From: Liolophura sinensis
Taxonomy: Eukaryota; Mollusca; Polyplacophora; Chitonida; Chitonidae
Length of the DNA stretch: 64,000 bases
Reading direction: 5' to 3'
Assembly (NCBI RefSeq): GCF_032854445.1
Contig: NC_088301.1
Location: 33,776,402 to 33,840,401 of the forward strand
Of the stretch, positions 1 through 13,483 are shown piece after piece. Position numbers and translations under genes: made by a program. The notes under the pieces are model-generated. The model was given only the letters and a program-made list of their open reading frames with translations, did not search any database and was not told the origin of the DNA. Position 1 is the stretch's first letter, and each line of letters begins with the position of its first letter.

Positions 1-148
1 GTATGATGAAGTGATACTAACTGAGGCTACTAAAAAGGTTATATGGCAGCACGTGTGCTTATCTATGCCACACATATAGGTTAATTGTATAATATCACGG
101 ATTAACTAAATGCACAAGTCCAGCTCATGCTGGCTCCCTCTCCTGTCG

Positions 149-290
149 TACGTTGGAAGGTCTGGCACCAACCTTCGCTTGGTCGTTGGTTTTCCCCTGG
201 CTCTGCCAGGTTTCCTCTCATCACAAAGCTGGCCACCGTCGTATAAGTGAAATAATAGGTGTGACGAGAACGCCAGTGAAATCCAATTAA
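149..290 (+). mobile_element. SINE-like core repeat, diverged copy 1
   Basis: The segment contains the order TACGT-GGAAGGTCT, CCACCAACCT, GTGGGTTTCCCC, GGTTTCCTC and CGTCGTATAAG-GAAATA that is shared with copies near 9.6, 17.9 and 46.5 kb. It has no coding content. The copy is strongly diverged and its ends are approximate. Confidence 0.65.
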
Positions 291-3200
291 CTAGTTTTGA
301 TAACTAAATCCAACGTATTATTTACTTTATATACCAATAACGCGTTAACATGTAATGACAATTTAACACAATCCAATCCAATCTAAGCACAGAAATGAAA
401 ATACGTCAGGGCTTTATTAAGATTTTTTCACCCTATACGTGTTGATAAAATATTAAAATATTAAGGAACAGTGCGAGAAATGCATGTATCTTCTGTTGGA
501 AATGTCCGTAGAACATAAAGTTACATGAAGGACGTCTATGTAAATGTGCTAGACCTATACATGTAAGGTAAGTAATATAACGCGAAATTAACGCTTAACC
601 ACAGTTTTAAAAGTACAGAATACGGACAAGCTGAACTGTGCGTGGATGGGATGAAGACTTAATCTGGAACACTACAAATATCAGGATATCAGTCAATAAA
701 TGTGTAATAATAGTTATTGACTACAGTGGAATGTCACTGAGTTCATCTACGTCATTTATGCATTTGCACGTTCTACTGCAGTGCACTGGTGTATATTGTT
801 AAAACTTACTATTATTTATTGTATATGTAAAAATTTGATTAACATGCTTTTTTTTGACATTCCAGTACCCTTTGGTTGCCTGACCAAATGTTAAATATAT
901 AGGCCTAATTTCTTTTTCCTGACAGTCTGAATACTGTAAATCATGCCATGAAACCTTAACCCTATTAGAACGTCCAACAACTAATGGAAAATTTTCTAGA
1001 CCTGAACCCTGTCTCACTGGATAGTCCAAGTAACTTTTTAAAGCTCCTCTTTGATGAACTCCGATTACACAACACTAAACACCGTGTGGCTCTATAGCTC
1101 AACAAGAGATGGCTGAACGCATCAACTGAAAAACTGACCATCACAACAAGACATTATTTCACTGATCTCTCTACTATTGTACTGACCACACTCGCCACAG
1201 CCGTCTCCAAACGAGTCTGCATGGCCTATGTGAAATTCAAAGGTCACGCCGCTGAGGCATATATCTAGAATAAGACTGAACAATCCTGCTTCCTCTGAGT
1301 ACTTATCACTTAGATTCCCCCCAACCAGCACAGACCGCTTTTGGTGCTTTTACTGACGTACACAGAGTAAGGAGATTTCAATGTTTACGGTTCAGAGGTG
1401 TTTGACATTGAGTTCGAATGGCTGATGTTGTTTGGAGTGCAGGAAGGCCATTCCCCATGGGTCTTAACATCCACTAACACGTCTGAAACAAGGGTATGTT
1501 TTCAAAACCGTGTCAACAAAAATTTGCACTTTGATGAAGTAAGCGATTAAATTTGACAATTAATACCCTTATATCCATATTATATCCGTTATTTGAGTAA
1601 CTCTGCCCTACATATGTACTTCACATACATCTCTATCATCTGATTAAATCATAGTTCAGCTAGCTTTTGAACCGAACCAATATCCGCCATGTTTTGAATT
1701 CGAACTTCCGCCAATTCAAGGCAAGGTACCTTTATATATACATCATGTGATGTCGTCATTATTGCTTGGTACATATGTAGTCGATTTTAACACGTAGCTA
1801 ATAAATTCTTGAGTAAACACAATCAAGTAAATAAATAAAACGTAGCAAATTGTAACGCGAATGCGAAACTGTCATCAGTCAAAAGTTAATACCCAGTCGT
1901 CAGACACCATAATGAATATATCATTTAAAATCCCTCACGGGTTTACATGTTCCCACATACTTAAATGAAACCCTGTAACTCTTGTCTTTGACCATTTCAG
2001 CAAAGATATTTTTTAAACCTTTACAATCAGTTTTTTGATTGGGGTTTTACGCGATATTCACTAGAATATGCAATCAACTGGCAAGCCAGTTGTAAAATAT
2101 ATTGACTTGTGGTATTTAGTACTTTGTGGGCAAGGTACCACCTGACTTTCCGGACACTTACGGGGCGAGGAGCATTCCCACTGCGTCAAACACAAAGTAA
2201 ATAAAGCCCGGGTTACCTTGTCATGTTGACAGAGAACTGATTTATAGAGTTCCAAGACCTTGACATAGTATTAGTAAACTTTGGATTTGGCAGCGAATGG
2301 ACTTTCTGCTGACTTGATCTGCATGCCTAACCAGAGCTAATGCTCCGAAAAGAATTATCAATCATCCGCGGCATCAGCGTGTTGCGCAATGCAAAGTCTA
2401 CGTGTTCAAGGGAACGTGTCGACAGTTTAGTGCATCACAATCTGACACAAGACTGTAGCATAACATGCAGTGATGCCGGTCGTTAAGAAATGATATAGTA
2501 TATGAGCACAATCAACTTGCCAATACGTCGTCTTTCCTTGCGTTGCTTTTAATAACTGAAAACATTTAAGTTAACAATGTTAAGTATCATTTCATTTTTT
2601 CATTATAAATGCAACCATACAAAGTGACCAAGGTTAAAGTTGTAATTAGGAAATGACTACAAAGAGGGCATAGACCGCCGTTAAACTGTTGGTGGACAAG
2701 CAAAAACTAATCTATTACCCATCCACCCCAGATAACCGACACGCTGCATTTCGATTTTCATTTTTCAAATCCTGAGATAAGTAGCATATACCAAGGGAAA
2801 GTTGACTGTTAAAATGTTAACAAGAAATGGGAAGGGAGAGGATATAATACCTTTATCAATATTTACTGAAAGTGAGTATGGTTTCATATGCTGAATTATC
2901 TCACTTCAACTAGGTTGTCCGCCGTTAGATGGAAGAATGAGTGTCATATTTCTCGTTAACTTTGGAGGAAATCTGACATGAAATAAGTGAGCATATTTCT
3001 TTACACCTAAGTGAAAATGTTCGACTGAAACAAATTCACATACTCTCTCTTTTAAAAACATCTTCTTTCATGGTGTTAATAAGTATGAAATAAATCATTT
3101 CATCGAATATTCTCCAAAACTTGTAATGGCAGTATACCAGATGCACTTCTATCTAGCCGAAAACGTAAAAAAGCATCCATACTCTTTTACAGAAAGATAA

Positions 3201-6200
3201 AAAAGAAAACCTTTTAGTTCTTTCTTGACAACAAGTCCTTTGTATTAGGTGGAAAGTTGCTTGAAAACGGGTTTGTTATTCTACGTGACTCAATACTTCA
3301 CCGTCTCGTACTTCTCCGCCAAGAGGATCATTTATCATATTGCCTATATGATTGCAAAGAATTCCGGTGACTGCGTGCAATATGGTGTTAGTGGGGTATC
3401 AATGACCTCAAGACACTGCTCAGCGAAGCGTGATAATCATCTACTATATACTTCATCCGATGTTATTCAATGCCAAGGCCAAGTCTGTATCAGCCATAAA
3501 ACAACAAATGCATCACCCTACACGACATGTTGTCAATTCACATCGGCAACCTCACTATTAGTTTGCCTTCTATTTCTGAAAAATTTATAGCACTGCATAA
3601 AGTATATTTGTAGTAGGTAAGTACTTGGCCTACCCTGGTATATTATGTTCAAATATCAAGCTCATACATTTAAATAGCCTTTTCAAAACCATTGTCAAAA
3701 AGGATATCGCTCTACACTTGATGATGTCAAATTTTAACCGAAACAAAAATAAACAAACCAGATTTCGCAAATTTTGTTATGACTTGTCCTTTCCGAATTT
3801 TGAGCTCTTGGCTCTTACGCCCCAATACAAAAGCTTCAGAACCATTCCCTTACTATTGATTCACAATGAAACAGTATCCTCACGAGACTTAGTAGTGGGA
3901 GGCATGATTGATTCTGAACGTCAATATTGCTTCTTGGCTCGCCAAGGGAGAGGTTCAGTAAAATAGGGTACTTGCTTCTCGGGGAATGAGGTTTTTGTTT
4001 CCTGATTAAACCTCAGAACGGCGTAACGGGATTGCTGAGACCGGGACTAAGACAAGGTCTATGTTATTCTACTGTCTGTCAGCCGGTACACTGTAGTAAC
4101 ATCAGATACTTCCTAGCTTATATAACACTGATTACATTCCTGGGCACTTTAAATTACTCATTTCGCAACCAGGCAATTTTCAAACAGTTATACTGACAAT
4201 ATTTTCAAAGCATTCACTAACAAATAAAACTGAAGTCAGTATATTAGAACTGTTATAAACACTCAAAGCTGCCATAACATTCTATTTGTATAGGTTCGTC
4301 TGCATGTGATCATGTACCAAATGTAACTTTGATATATTCTTTATGTGACTTGTTTATTTAAATTTAATTCACTTACGTAGGGATTTAATGAAAGGGCAAA
4401 CGCGTAATACACTCTCAGATTTATGGTTTTATGTTCTATACTTTGGGGATTTATACCCGCACATCAAAATCTGACACATTATGGTAATTCATGGTTAAAG
4501 AATTTATTCTGAAATGCTTTTCATTGTAGTTGAATGCCACATGCTCCAATACCGACCCTACATCTATTTTATTAGACTAATCACCGCTTGGAACTAAAGA
4601 TAAAATATTGACTACTCACTTCATCGACTGTAGTTGGCCTTTATTCTCTTTGACGGTCGTGACTGACCTTGACCTCCAAAACCAAAGGTCAACCAGGCAT
4701 GCCAACTGGGCTTTAGATGTTAATGGATTTCTAAGAGACGATTAACTGCCTATTTTTTCTATTGGTCTGGATAAGCGAGGTAGCGATCTCGCCTCTGTAA
4801 TATGCGTATGCATATATGACTATGCATATAGAGGAAAAGATAATCTGGTATATAGCAACACACATTAGTTTTGTGACTTACCACACATACCTACCACTGA
4901 TTGGAGTGTTTATATCTATGAAAGATATTTTGAAACCGTTTGCAATCCAAACATGTTTTATTAATTCCATCATTTCCAAATTTTGCTTCAACATCTTTCG
5001 GTCATAACTGATAATGAATAAAACATCATTTCGTTGGCTTGTCCAATACAACAACTTAAAATACAACAACTTTAAGAGCTGATTTTAAGTTCATGCTTGA
5101 CATTATAGACCTAAAATGAACATCTATTCTTCAAAGTGAAGAAACAAACGTCTATGCATCGAATAATTTGTCATACTTTTCTGTGGAATATATAAAATGG
5201 TTCCCAATAATATTCGTAAAATTGACGTAATATTCACAAGCTTTTAAAGTCTAGTTATTTCCGCTTCAACCACGTATGAAAAGAAAAAAACAACAACATC
5301 TTCTTACACTTCAAGAATAAAATTACCTAACAACTTCTTCTAGAATAGAACCGATGGAGTGATCATGTTTCTAATGGATCCTACAAGTGTTGTACTAAGT
5401 AAGAATTGAGTAAGAAAGTGAAGCGATCGATGTCAAAAAATCGTGTTCCGCTTGCCGGCTTTTTGTCAGCTGGAGCGTGAAATTAGAATAAAAGAGGAGA
5501 CCTACCGCTTAACGAGCGATGGGTCGCGGGAAAAAAAGCAGAGTGGACGCGATGTTTATCTTCGAGGGAAGATACATATCATAAATAAAAACGTTAATCC
5601 GCAACAATTACCAGGCTCTCCCAACACCGGATAAAAATGACTGGATCTCGAACTCAATTCGACAAGGTCTCCCATTCATTACTGGTGTCAATGAAAAACA
5701 CGATCGATCGAGGAGTCGGAACGAGAGACAGAAACTAGACCAGTCAGTTAAGCCAGGACATAAATCATGGTTAACTGAAGTTTGTCTGTGTGAGTCCAGG
5801 GCGTGTGGACTGGAATTGTCCACTGACTGACTAGTAAATTAGTGTAACATCGTGCAAGTTGAATTGTTTCTTCAGACATTGCAACAAGTGATTCTGATTC
5901 TAGCAACGTCGCCCAGACTAAGTTTGTATACTCAATCCTAATTTGCCATCTTCTGATAATTAATTCACTTGGATATTTATGTCAGTGATATCGAACGTTA
6001 AACATTGGCCTGGAACATACAGTTATGGCCAAATTCTGAGAGCACGCGATCTTTGAAAGTAAGGCTGGAAACACCAAAATTTGACACACCACTTGTAGAA
6101 CCAGGATAAGCGTATGCAATTCGTCACACATGTAACGCTACGTGGTCTTCCCTAAATTGGACCTTGATCAAAAGCCAACGAGCGTCCTATCTAGTCTCCA

Positions 6201-7753
6201 TATTTAACGGACATCGTGCTAGCGTCTCAATCAGTTGGGATTAAGATAAACAAATAGGAAGAATTTTCACTTCTTACGAACAGGGAAAGGAATTCTGATG
6301 GACAGAAGTTGTTGTTCTAAATGATCTAGCCGCGAATATACACTTTGAGAATGTCTGTCTCAGACAAATATTCCACCCATCCAATTTAGAACATACATTT
6401 GTCATACATGTATGTACGCAATAGCTGCATTGAAACACATTTTGGAAACTATGATCAACATGATGTTTTTGGACCTTCAGAATATTCAGAAATTTTACGT
6501 TCTTTCAATAAAATAATTGTATTCTCACTATAATCAGTGCAGTTACCAGACTGTGTTTTTATAACAGTGCTCCTTCTCATGTGAAAATATGTGATTTTTA
6601 AACGTCAGGCATCCCGAAGAATTACACCAGTTTCACCTGTAACGACAGAACAGAATTGCGCCTACTTCATGCAGAGCTTTGGTTAAAAGCTGCTAGATTG
6701 TATTTTGCAAGACAGTGCACCGACGTCTGTAAATCTTTTGAAGCCTTCGCGGCTTTGCACGATGCATTCTGGCGAGGAGAGAGTCTTAATTGAACGGTGC
6801 TGAAGCGAGAAGGAATGGCTGACTGTAGGAAGATTTGAGATCCTCACTGAGGCATCAAGGCCGATAACAAATGCGACTCCTGAGGCATGTGAGAAGTGAT
6901 TATGTCCATATTTCAACGTAAGAGACTTAAGCTACGAGTAGCATGGCCTAACTACAAAATCAATAGGCAAATACAGAAAGGTTACTTGTAACAAGGTTGC
7001 AATGGAAAAGAAAAACAGTGATTAAAAATTTAAAAATAAGATTGGGGTGGGACAGTGCGCTTGCTATATAGCAATGCGTTTTGGCTCATCGACATGTAGC
7101 TGAAGAGATGACCATTTAGTGACCTACATCCAGTTTGTAATCAGCATATAATTTAAACTTCTTTCTCCAACAAAATACATTTTTTCACTGTGATTTTTCA
7201 ACGTGATTCCTAATCTTACAAGTAAAGCTTTGTGTGGTTTTAATCCACGCTATGTCGTTATTACTATTAATCCAATCAACAAATGTAGCGCTGCCAATTG
7301 TGAACTCCTGTGAATTCCTAACTGGACACGAGTTCTGTTCAACCCTTGTTTAGGGAATTAACTATTTCATGAAAGCGGAGTATTTTTCGGCGTGTTTTGG
7401 CTTGTAGTACTAAAGATTCTTCATATAACAATTTAGTGCCTCTAATGGAGATTAGGCCGGTTATCACTTGAATTGCCTCCTGTTGTTATTTTTGAGTCGG
7501 ATTACAACAAATTCTATCAAGTTATCCCATATACGATATCTGCATATTCTATGCTCGGACATATGAAACTTTTGCACATGAAATCAAGACATTTTCTTTC
7601 CAATGTATTTAGCCTTCGGAGGAAAGACAACTCTTTTTTGCTCAGGCAAATAACTGATCGATATCATCGTTCGATGATCCCTGGCTTTTCAATACCGTAC
7701 CTAGATGTTTATATGTATTAAGCGAATCACTAAAGGTAAGTGATGAATGATAT
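291..7753. other. Intergenic, no supported gene
   Basis: No recognisable exon, RNA gene or well-defined repeat was seen. The ORFs here are at most 113 codons, a length expected by chance at this base composition. One contains several Cys residues and a hydrophobic end (3249-3590 +) but matches no family I can name. A pair of TGACCT half-sites lies near 4660-4690. Confidence 0.5.
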
Positions 7754-7979
7754 CAGTCTCTGGAGACAAGGAGAGATTTGGTCTTTTGAGGGTTAATATT
7801 AACCGGTCACTGTTTTGCCCACTCATCGATTATTCTTTATTCATTACTTATTGAATTGTCAATGGCAGGATGTGATAAATCGTCACAGATAACACACGAA
7901 CATGCATACCACACTGGATATCATTAATAAACAGAAGAAATAACAGCGACCCGAGAACTGAACCTTGAGGAACACCTGC
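7754..7979 (-). mobile_element. Decayed non-LTR retrotransposon (LINE) reverse transcriptase fragment
   Basis: The minus strand encodes AGVPQGSVLGSLLFLLFINDI from 7979 downward, a hallmark block of LINE reverse transcriptases. After a frameshift comes VICDDL, the position of the catalytic F/YADD box with its Asp pair kept. Then, with in-frame stops, come IIDEWAKQ and NINPQKTKSLLVSR, matching the W...N..KT.L..S block that follows in Jockey/CR1-like elements. At least one frameshift and two stops make it a dead remnant. An NNCRPIA match near 8400-8420 on the same strand may be an upstream part of the same copy. Confidence 0.85.
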
Positions 7980-9602
7980 GAGCCAAAAAAGCCACATTCG
8001 AAATCAGGCCATCGGCGTCTAGCGCCTTTCCTGCATGCAATATACCACTTTTATCATTTACATTAACAGTTACTTTATTATACAAAAGACTCTAAATACA
8101 TAAATGTTTGCCGTCATGTGATCTAATTTGAAGTTCTATAATAACATGAACGACTCCACGAGTGAGGTTGACTAGAGAGGACTGTAAAGGAGATTCAAAA
8201 AGAAATGCCAACATTGCAAACCTAAAGCCTTTTACTAAGGTGGTCTGGTAAATAAGGCGGCACTGAAAAAATATAGGATTGTGTGCCCGGCCGTCGATAG
8301 CCACTGTGCTTCAAAGCGTCATCAAGGACTCAAGGTCAATACAACATCAATGTCTGACAACAGCAACAACTGGGCACCAATCAATCTGTTCGTCAAAAGG
8401 CTATTGGCCTACAATTGTTATAGTATTCTTGCTATAGTCAGCCTTATCAACATACAAAAGGTCAAACATGCTGTCAATGAGTTTCCAACCGTAGGTGTCA
8501 CGGGAAATTTAGTTAGGGATTTAATCAGTACTAATATTCAGGTAATTGTTCTTCGTACCACAGCCGGTGCGTGTAGCCGCGCTTCTTTTCTTTTCCGTTT
8601 GGTTGACGCAGCTTGTAATTTTCATGTGGCAGGGAATTCCCCAAGTAGGCTTACAGCGCAGAATAAGTCGATGTTTATCTGCGATTTGAACAAGCATGGT
8701 GAGGTATTCCCGTTCATACTATGCAGTACTTTTAAAGATGCAACCCCTAAAACTTACACACCATAGACGACACTGACGCCCAGGGTATGACAAAAGCTAC
8801 GCCTGTGATTTGTAAAGACTAGCTAAAAAAATCAATGAAATATTTGATGCTCTCTAATAAATCAACCAATAATTAATTAATCCGATCCTTGTTTAAGGCG
8901 ACCTCTACATGAGACAACGGTAAAATGTGGATATACACTGATGAAAGATTTATGTAGTTCCTGAATCCTGTCTTACTAATGAACATTTAACACAAGACTT
9001 TTTTTTAGTAAATTCTCTATGAAAGAACGAATATTATTAGTGTAATTCAATTATTATATTATTAGTGAGTCAAGGTGGCGTGCATTCACCTTGTAACTTT
9101 AATGTATTATTGTTTTATCACTGTGTGTATATCTTAATGACAATTTTGAAGTAAAAACTATTAATACCGTGTTTACAACGCGGCGCAGACTACTTGATGG
9201 TCCATTAAATGGGCAATATTACGTTACAGCGGCTAATGTGGAATTCAAACTACTAAAATTTAACGGATTATTTGATAGTTTAAAAGTCTGCTGGACTGAC
9301 ATCAACGTTAACATTACATTCCATCCTGGGATCAGCACAATTTAGTTCCTTGGAAACTCTGAGGAGAAATCTACAGCCAGTCAATTACGAAGTTCAGAAA
9401 CCATTTGAAAATTGCAAACTGCAATTTTTGGATCGTGGGATGTCACATGGTAAGCGGTAATTTAGAATGTTATGGCTTTCACATTCTGTCCAGAAGGGGC
9501 TTAATTTCTTAATCAGTTTAGATTTATTATGTGATTGCAACCTGCATGGAATTAAGGCAACCCAAAAGGCTTCAAGCATAACATTCAGTACTTTTTAATC
9601 GA
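7980..9602. other. Intergenic with a 161-codon ORF of doubtful status
   Basis: The longest ORF of the window lies here (8281-8766 +, 161 codons, beginning MCPAVDSHCASKRHQ). I recognise no domain in it. It lies beside, and probably overlaps antisense to, LINE debris, so a chance ORF or repeat-derived ORF is more likely than a gene. The remainder to 9602 shows nothing. Confidence 0.4.
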
Positions 9603-9610
9603 ATGCTCCC

Positions 9611-9755
9611 GCCGTACGTGGGAAGGTCTTCCACCAACCTGCAGATGATCGTGGGTTTCCCCAAGGCTTTGCCCGGTTTCCTCACACCATAATGCTAGCC
9701 AACGTCGTATAAGGGAAATATTCATGAGTACGACATGAAACACCAATCAAATAAA
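9611..9755 (+). mobile_element. SINE-like core repeat, copy 2
   Basis: This is the best-preserved plus-strand copy. It carries GATCGTGGGTTTCCCC, ATAATGCTAGCC and GTCGTATAAGGGAAATAT, then GAGTACGACATGAAACACC and an AATAAAT-type tail. The last part resembles the 3' core of the tRNA-SINE at 13.1-13.5 kb. Confidence 0.75.
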
Positions 9756-12700
9756 TATATATATTGAATGAAAATGTATATATTATAATAAATAAACGTT
9801 TAATATTCATGATCATATTTCAAGACATTCACCTCTAAAATATGGATAATTCTGAAGAATGTATACAAACATGTATTATTTAGCAAAATCATTATTATAC
9901 TTTATGAAAACACGAGATAATAATTCATATATGTAAATTCTAAACAATTTGGAAGCCGATTTATGACAATAGGTGCAATAGAATGTTTCGCCTGTCACTT
10001 CCCCATGTGTTCAAGCGAAGTAACTCATAAACGTATTCCCGCTAGTGCAATAAAGTGATATTCCCTGTTGCAAAACTGTCGATTTATTCGAACATGATAC
10101 TCTGAATGCCCTTCCCAAGTTTATTGCCTCCTAGTGTACTATTTTCCAGTGTCGAAAGGTGGGCGTTTAAGACTCATTGACGCGTATGGGAAAGGGAATA
10201 TTTACAAAATTATAATAATTTGTAGGAGATAAATAATGTAACACCATCATGCTCACCGCTAACGCAAAAGGAAGACATAAGGTGTAAACATACCTCATAA
10301 TTAACCAAATATTAAAGCTGAGATAAACGAGAAGTCACTACTATAGTGATATGTTCGTATTCTTATAAAGTCACTGAACTTTTTATATTATCTGTATTGT
10401 CGGAAGGTACAAATCTCCAAGGCGATAAGAAAAACAAACGTCATAGCTGACCTTTTCACTGAAAAGCTGTCCGCAGTAATCACACAAAAAGATTGTTTTG
10501 AAAAGTGCAATGGGAACAGACGGCCAAAACGCAGCAAAGTTATTCGTATCTCGGTCAGGTGAACATGTGTATGCTCTAGACTTCATAACCCTTTGATGAT
10601 CGTCGGCTTGGTCACATGTGTAGTTTACGTCAGTTGACTATCCGATAAATTGCAGAGAGAGCAGATGGCATGCCGGCTCGCTGAAACATGTGACGTCACC
10701 AATCGCTTGGGCTTACCCACTTCTCGCGAGGAAGACGTCGTAGTTTTTGACAACCGCTAAAGTGGTAGCGATTAGATAAGTCAAATGAGAGAGGTAATTG
10801 AGAGCCGCGGACAGCACTCTCCCTCAATGACGGAGGTTCGCCTGAGAGGTGCATTACGAAAATTGTACCTCCCCACTGGCAAGAGTCTGCGAGATCCAAA
10901 TGGAAGTGGAGCCGCGCAACACGCCACCATTCATGGAACACTTTCATTGACAAAACCGGAATCTTTTAAATTTCACCACATACTTAGAGAACCAGAATTA
11001 CAATTTGAGCAAGTTTCTCAGAATATGGAGGGTTTACACATTGTGTGTGACTTCACGTTTGGGCAATGGCTTTATCTGCCACAGAAAATGTAGAAAATAA
11101 ACTGTTTTGTCGCAAGTCGGGTGTTAAGTTACTTAAATTTTGTGTCGAAGACAAATCATTTATTCCTGCATGCTTAATATATACTACATATTTTGCGAAA
11201 GTGTAATGGATATGCATTTGCAATTCTATAAACATATCCTTTAAACTAACATTCAAAGAGGTAAACGTTTTCGAAATGTCACCACAGTGGGACTGGCTAA
11301 AGTTAAAGCAGACTCAAAGGAGATCTTGACAGAGGAAACTATAAATTTATTTATTTAATGCCTGTTTAACGCAATGCTCACCAAATTTTTGTCACTTTGT
11401 CAAACCGGAGTAGTGAGAGTAAACATCTGACTTTTGGCAAGTTAATAATTACATTACGAGAAGCATTTAAGAAAGGCAAAGGCATAAAATCATATGTTAA
11501 CAGTACGCAAGAAAACAACGTACGCAAGTTAGGCATGATGACATTATGCATTATATAGACTGTAGGCATGCTATTTAAATCGTGTGATAGATATGCATTA
11601 TTTTATCGGGCAAAACATTATAAAATAGTGTAAGAATTCCAAAGTATATATACTTACAATATAAATACATTTCGTTGTCTAAACTCGAGTCAGAAACAAA
11701 AAGGCATTATTTCACGTAGGAAAAGACTCTTTCTCAAAAGATGGCACTTGAAATGCAATTCTTTGCTTCCATAAGCCGACACAATGTGAGCACGGCAATA
11801 AATTATCTTCAGTGGTATACTGTGAGAGTTATTATGAGCGTGGGGATACATTGCATGATATTACTCGAGCAATGCTTCCATTCGAGCATATTATTGTGAT
11901 GCCCTGATGCAAGGAGTTTTCCTTTGCCTTGTCGCCATAGGGACCCGTAGACAAAACGAGGGAATAATAGCATAGTGTCATCAACGACCAGCGGGAGTAA
12001 AAAGGTCAAATCGATGGGTAGGTCTTCACTTGCAAAGGATTGCAAGCCGTTTGGACATCAGACTATCCGGAGTTCCTGCGGCCAAGTAACAAACACGTTG
12101 ACCCTTCAGACAAGACATGCGCAAAACACGTGTGAAACAGGTCTTAAGGTCCAAAAATGAAAAAGGGTTATTCCTCTTAAACGCCCTGAGGGGAGAGCTA
12201 ATATTCCACAGAAAGACAAATGCCGTGTAAAACGATTCTCTCTACATGAACCCTCTTACAAATAGTAATTAAACACCATGAATGCATGGTTTCATATTCA
12301 AGCACAGTGAAAATCTGCATTACACATTTGATCGCTTTATATATTACAGGAGACCAAAGCATAATGTTCAACTCCAGAGCTAATTTAAGTTTCCGCCTAA
12401 AAACGTTCGCTAAATGAAGTATGGAATGCAACACAACCACATATGTCCACTAATGCACATTCATGACGACAATTATAGGAGTATCAATAGTATATGACCG
12501 CCATTGCAAGTCAAGGTGATATTCAAATTTTGTTTTTCTTTCTGTTTAGTGCAACACGACGCTTCACTTAGGCTTATCGAGATATTCGGGTATTTTGATA
12601 TCCGAATAGCTTCATTCATTTCCACTGGGCATCGTTTTATAAATAATTAATTTGCAAGGGTTTTTCGAGAATGCATATCACCAAAAAGGCATATGTGCGT

Positions 12701-13103
12701 GAATAATTAACCACCAATGCTTCTCTAAGAAGCTACGAAGTTATCTGTTTGCTATTTCTTTCTAACAAATCGAATCCTGGTATCTTTCGGATATACCACA
12801 TGAAGCAATGTGCACTATATCTGGCTTCAGAGATTATATTATCTGGGTAACTAACAAATTCAATGGAAACACAAAACTATTCGCATTCTTTTCCATGCTA
12901 CTACAGAAAGACAAATGCCAGGTCATTAGAGCTTTAATACATTCAAGAAAAAAAAATGAAGGGAAGACACGTTCTGGGTGCAATAGACTATAAATGCTGA
13001 GTACGCATATTCACGCATCTTCATTTTGCAAAATCAGAAATCCTATATTAGCGGAGGTTGGAATGAAACAGTTTGCCTTTTTATCATGATGATGCATCAT
13101 TCT
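9756..13103. other. Intergenic, no supported gene
   Basis: A locally GC- and CpG-richer patch lies at about 10600-10940 with a chance-length ORF (10785-11093 +, 102 codons). No splice-supported exon, repeat unit or RNA gene was recognised. Confidence 0.45.
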
Positions 13104-13483
13104 TCTATTTGTCCGAGACTGGCCCGGATAGCACAGTTGGTAGAGCGTCCGCTTCGGGACCGGTAGATCCAGGATCAATCCTTGATCGAGTCACATCTAA
13201 GACTTTAAAAGAGGAAGTTGTAACTTCCTCGCTTGGCGTTCAGCATGAAGGGGATAGTGCAACCCGTATCAGTATAATGGCTCGGGCGGGGCGACTTACT
13301 TGCCTTCGGTAAGTCGTCTCAGTGAAGCAGCACTAAATAAAAGAGCGGTGGAAATCCGTCCTGCAACAAGGAGGCACATTACACGTACATGCGCCCTAAT
13401 GATTCCTTCGTCGTCATATGACTGAAAAACTGTTGAGTACGACGTTAAACCCCAAGCACTCACTCACTCACTCTACTTGTCCG
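13104..13483. repeat. 12-bp target-site duplication flanking the SINE
   Basis: TCTAYTTGTCCG occurs immediately before the tRNA-like head and immediately after the CACT tail, with one substitution. The near identity suggests a fairly young insertion. Confidence 0.75.
13116..13471 (+). mobile_element. tRNA-derived SINE with target-site duplication
   Basis: The element starts with a tRNA-like head: a box A-like TAGCACAGTTGGTAGAGCG, then a box B-like GGATCAATCC that is degenerate. A roughly 250-bp body follows, then a GAGTACGACGTTAAACCCC core and a CACT-repeat tail. It is flanked by 12-base direct repeats, TCTATTTGTCCG (13104-13115) and TCTACTTGTCCG (13472-13483), with one mismatch, as expected after LINE-assisted insertion. 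The CACT tail is common in gastropod SINEs. The ORFs overlapping it are not genes. Confidence 0.85.

Noticed and set aside
3249-3590. 113-codon ORF with several Cys residues and a hydrophobic C-terminus, vaguely Ly6-like
   Set aside because: Cysteine spacing does not fit the Ly6 pattern and the length is within chance expectation for this window. No flanking exon was found.
8281-8766. 161-codon ORF as a protein-coding gene
   Set aside because: No recognised domain, signal or splice context, and it adjoins LINE debris. Kept only as a low-interest finding.
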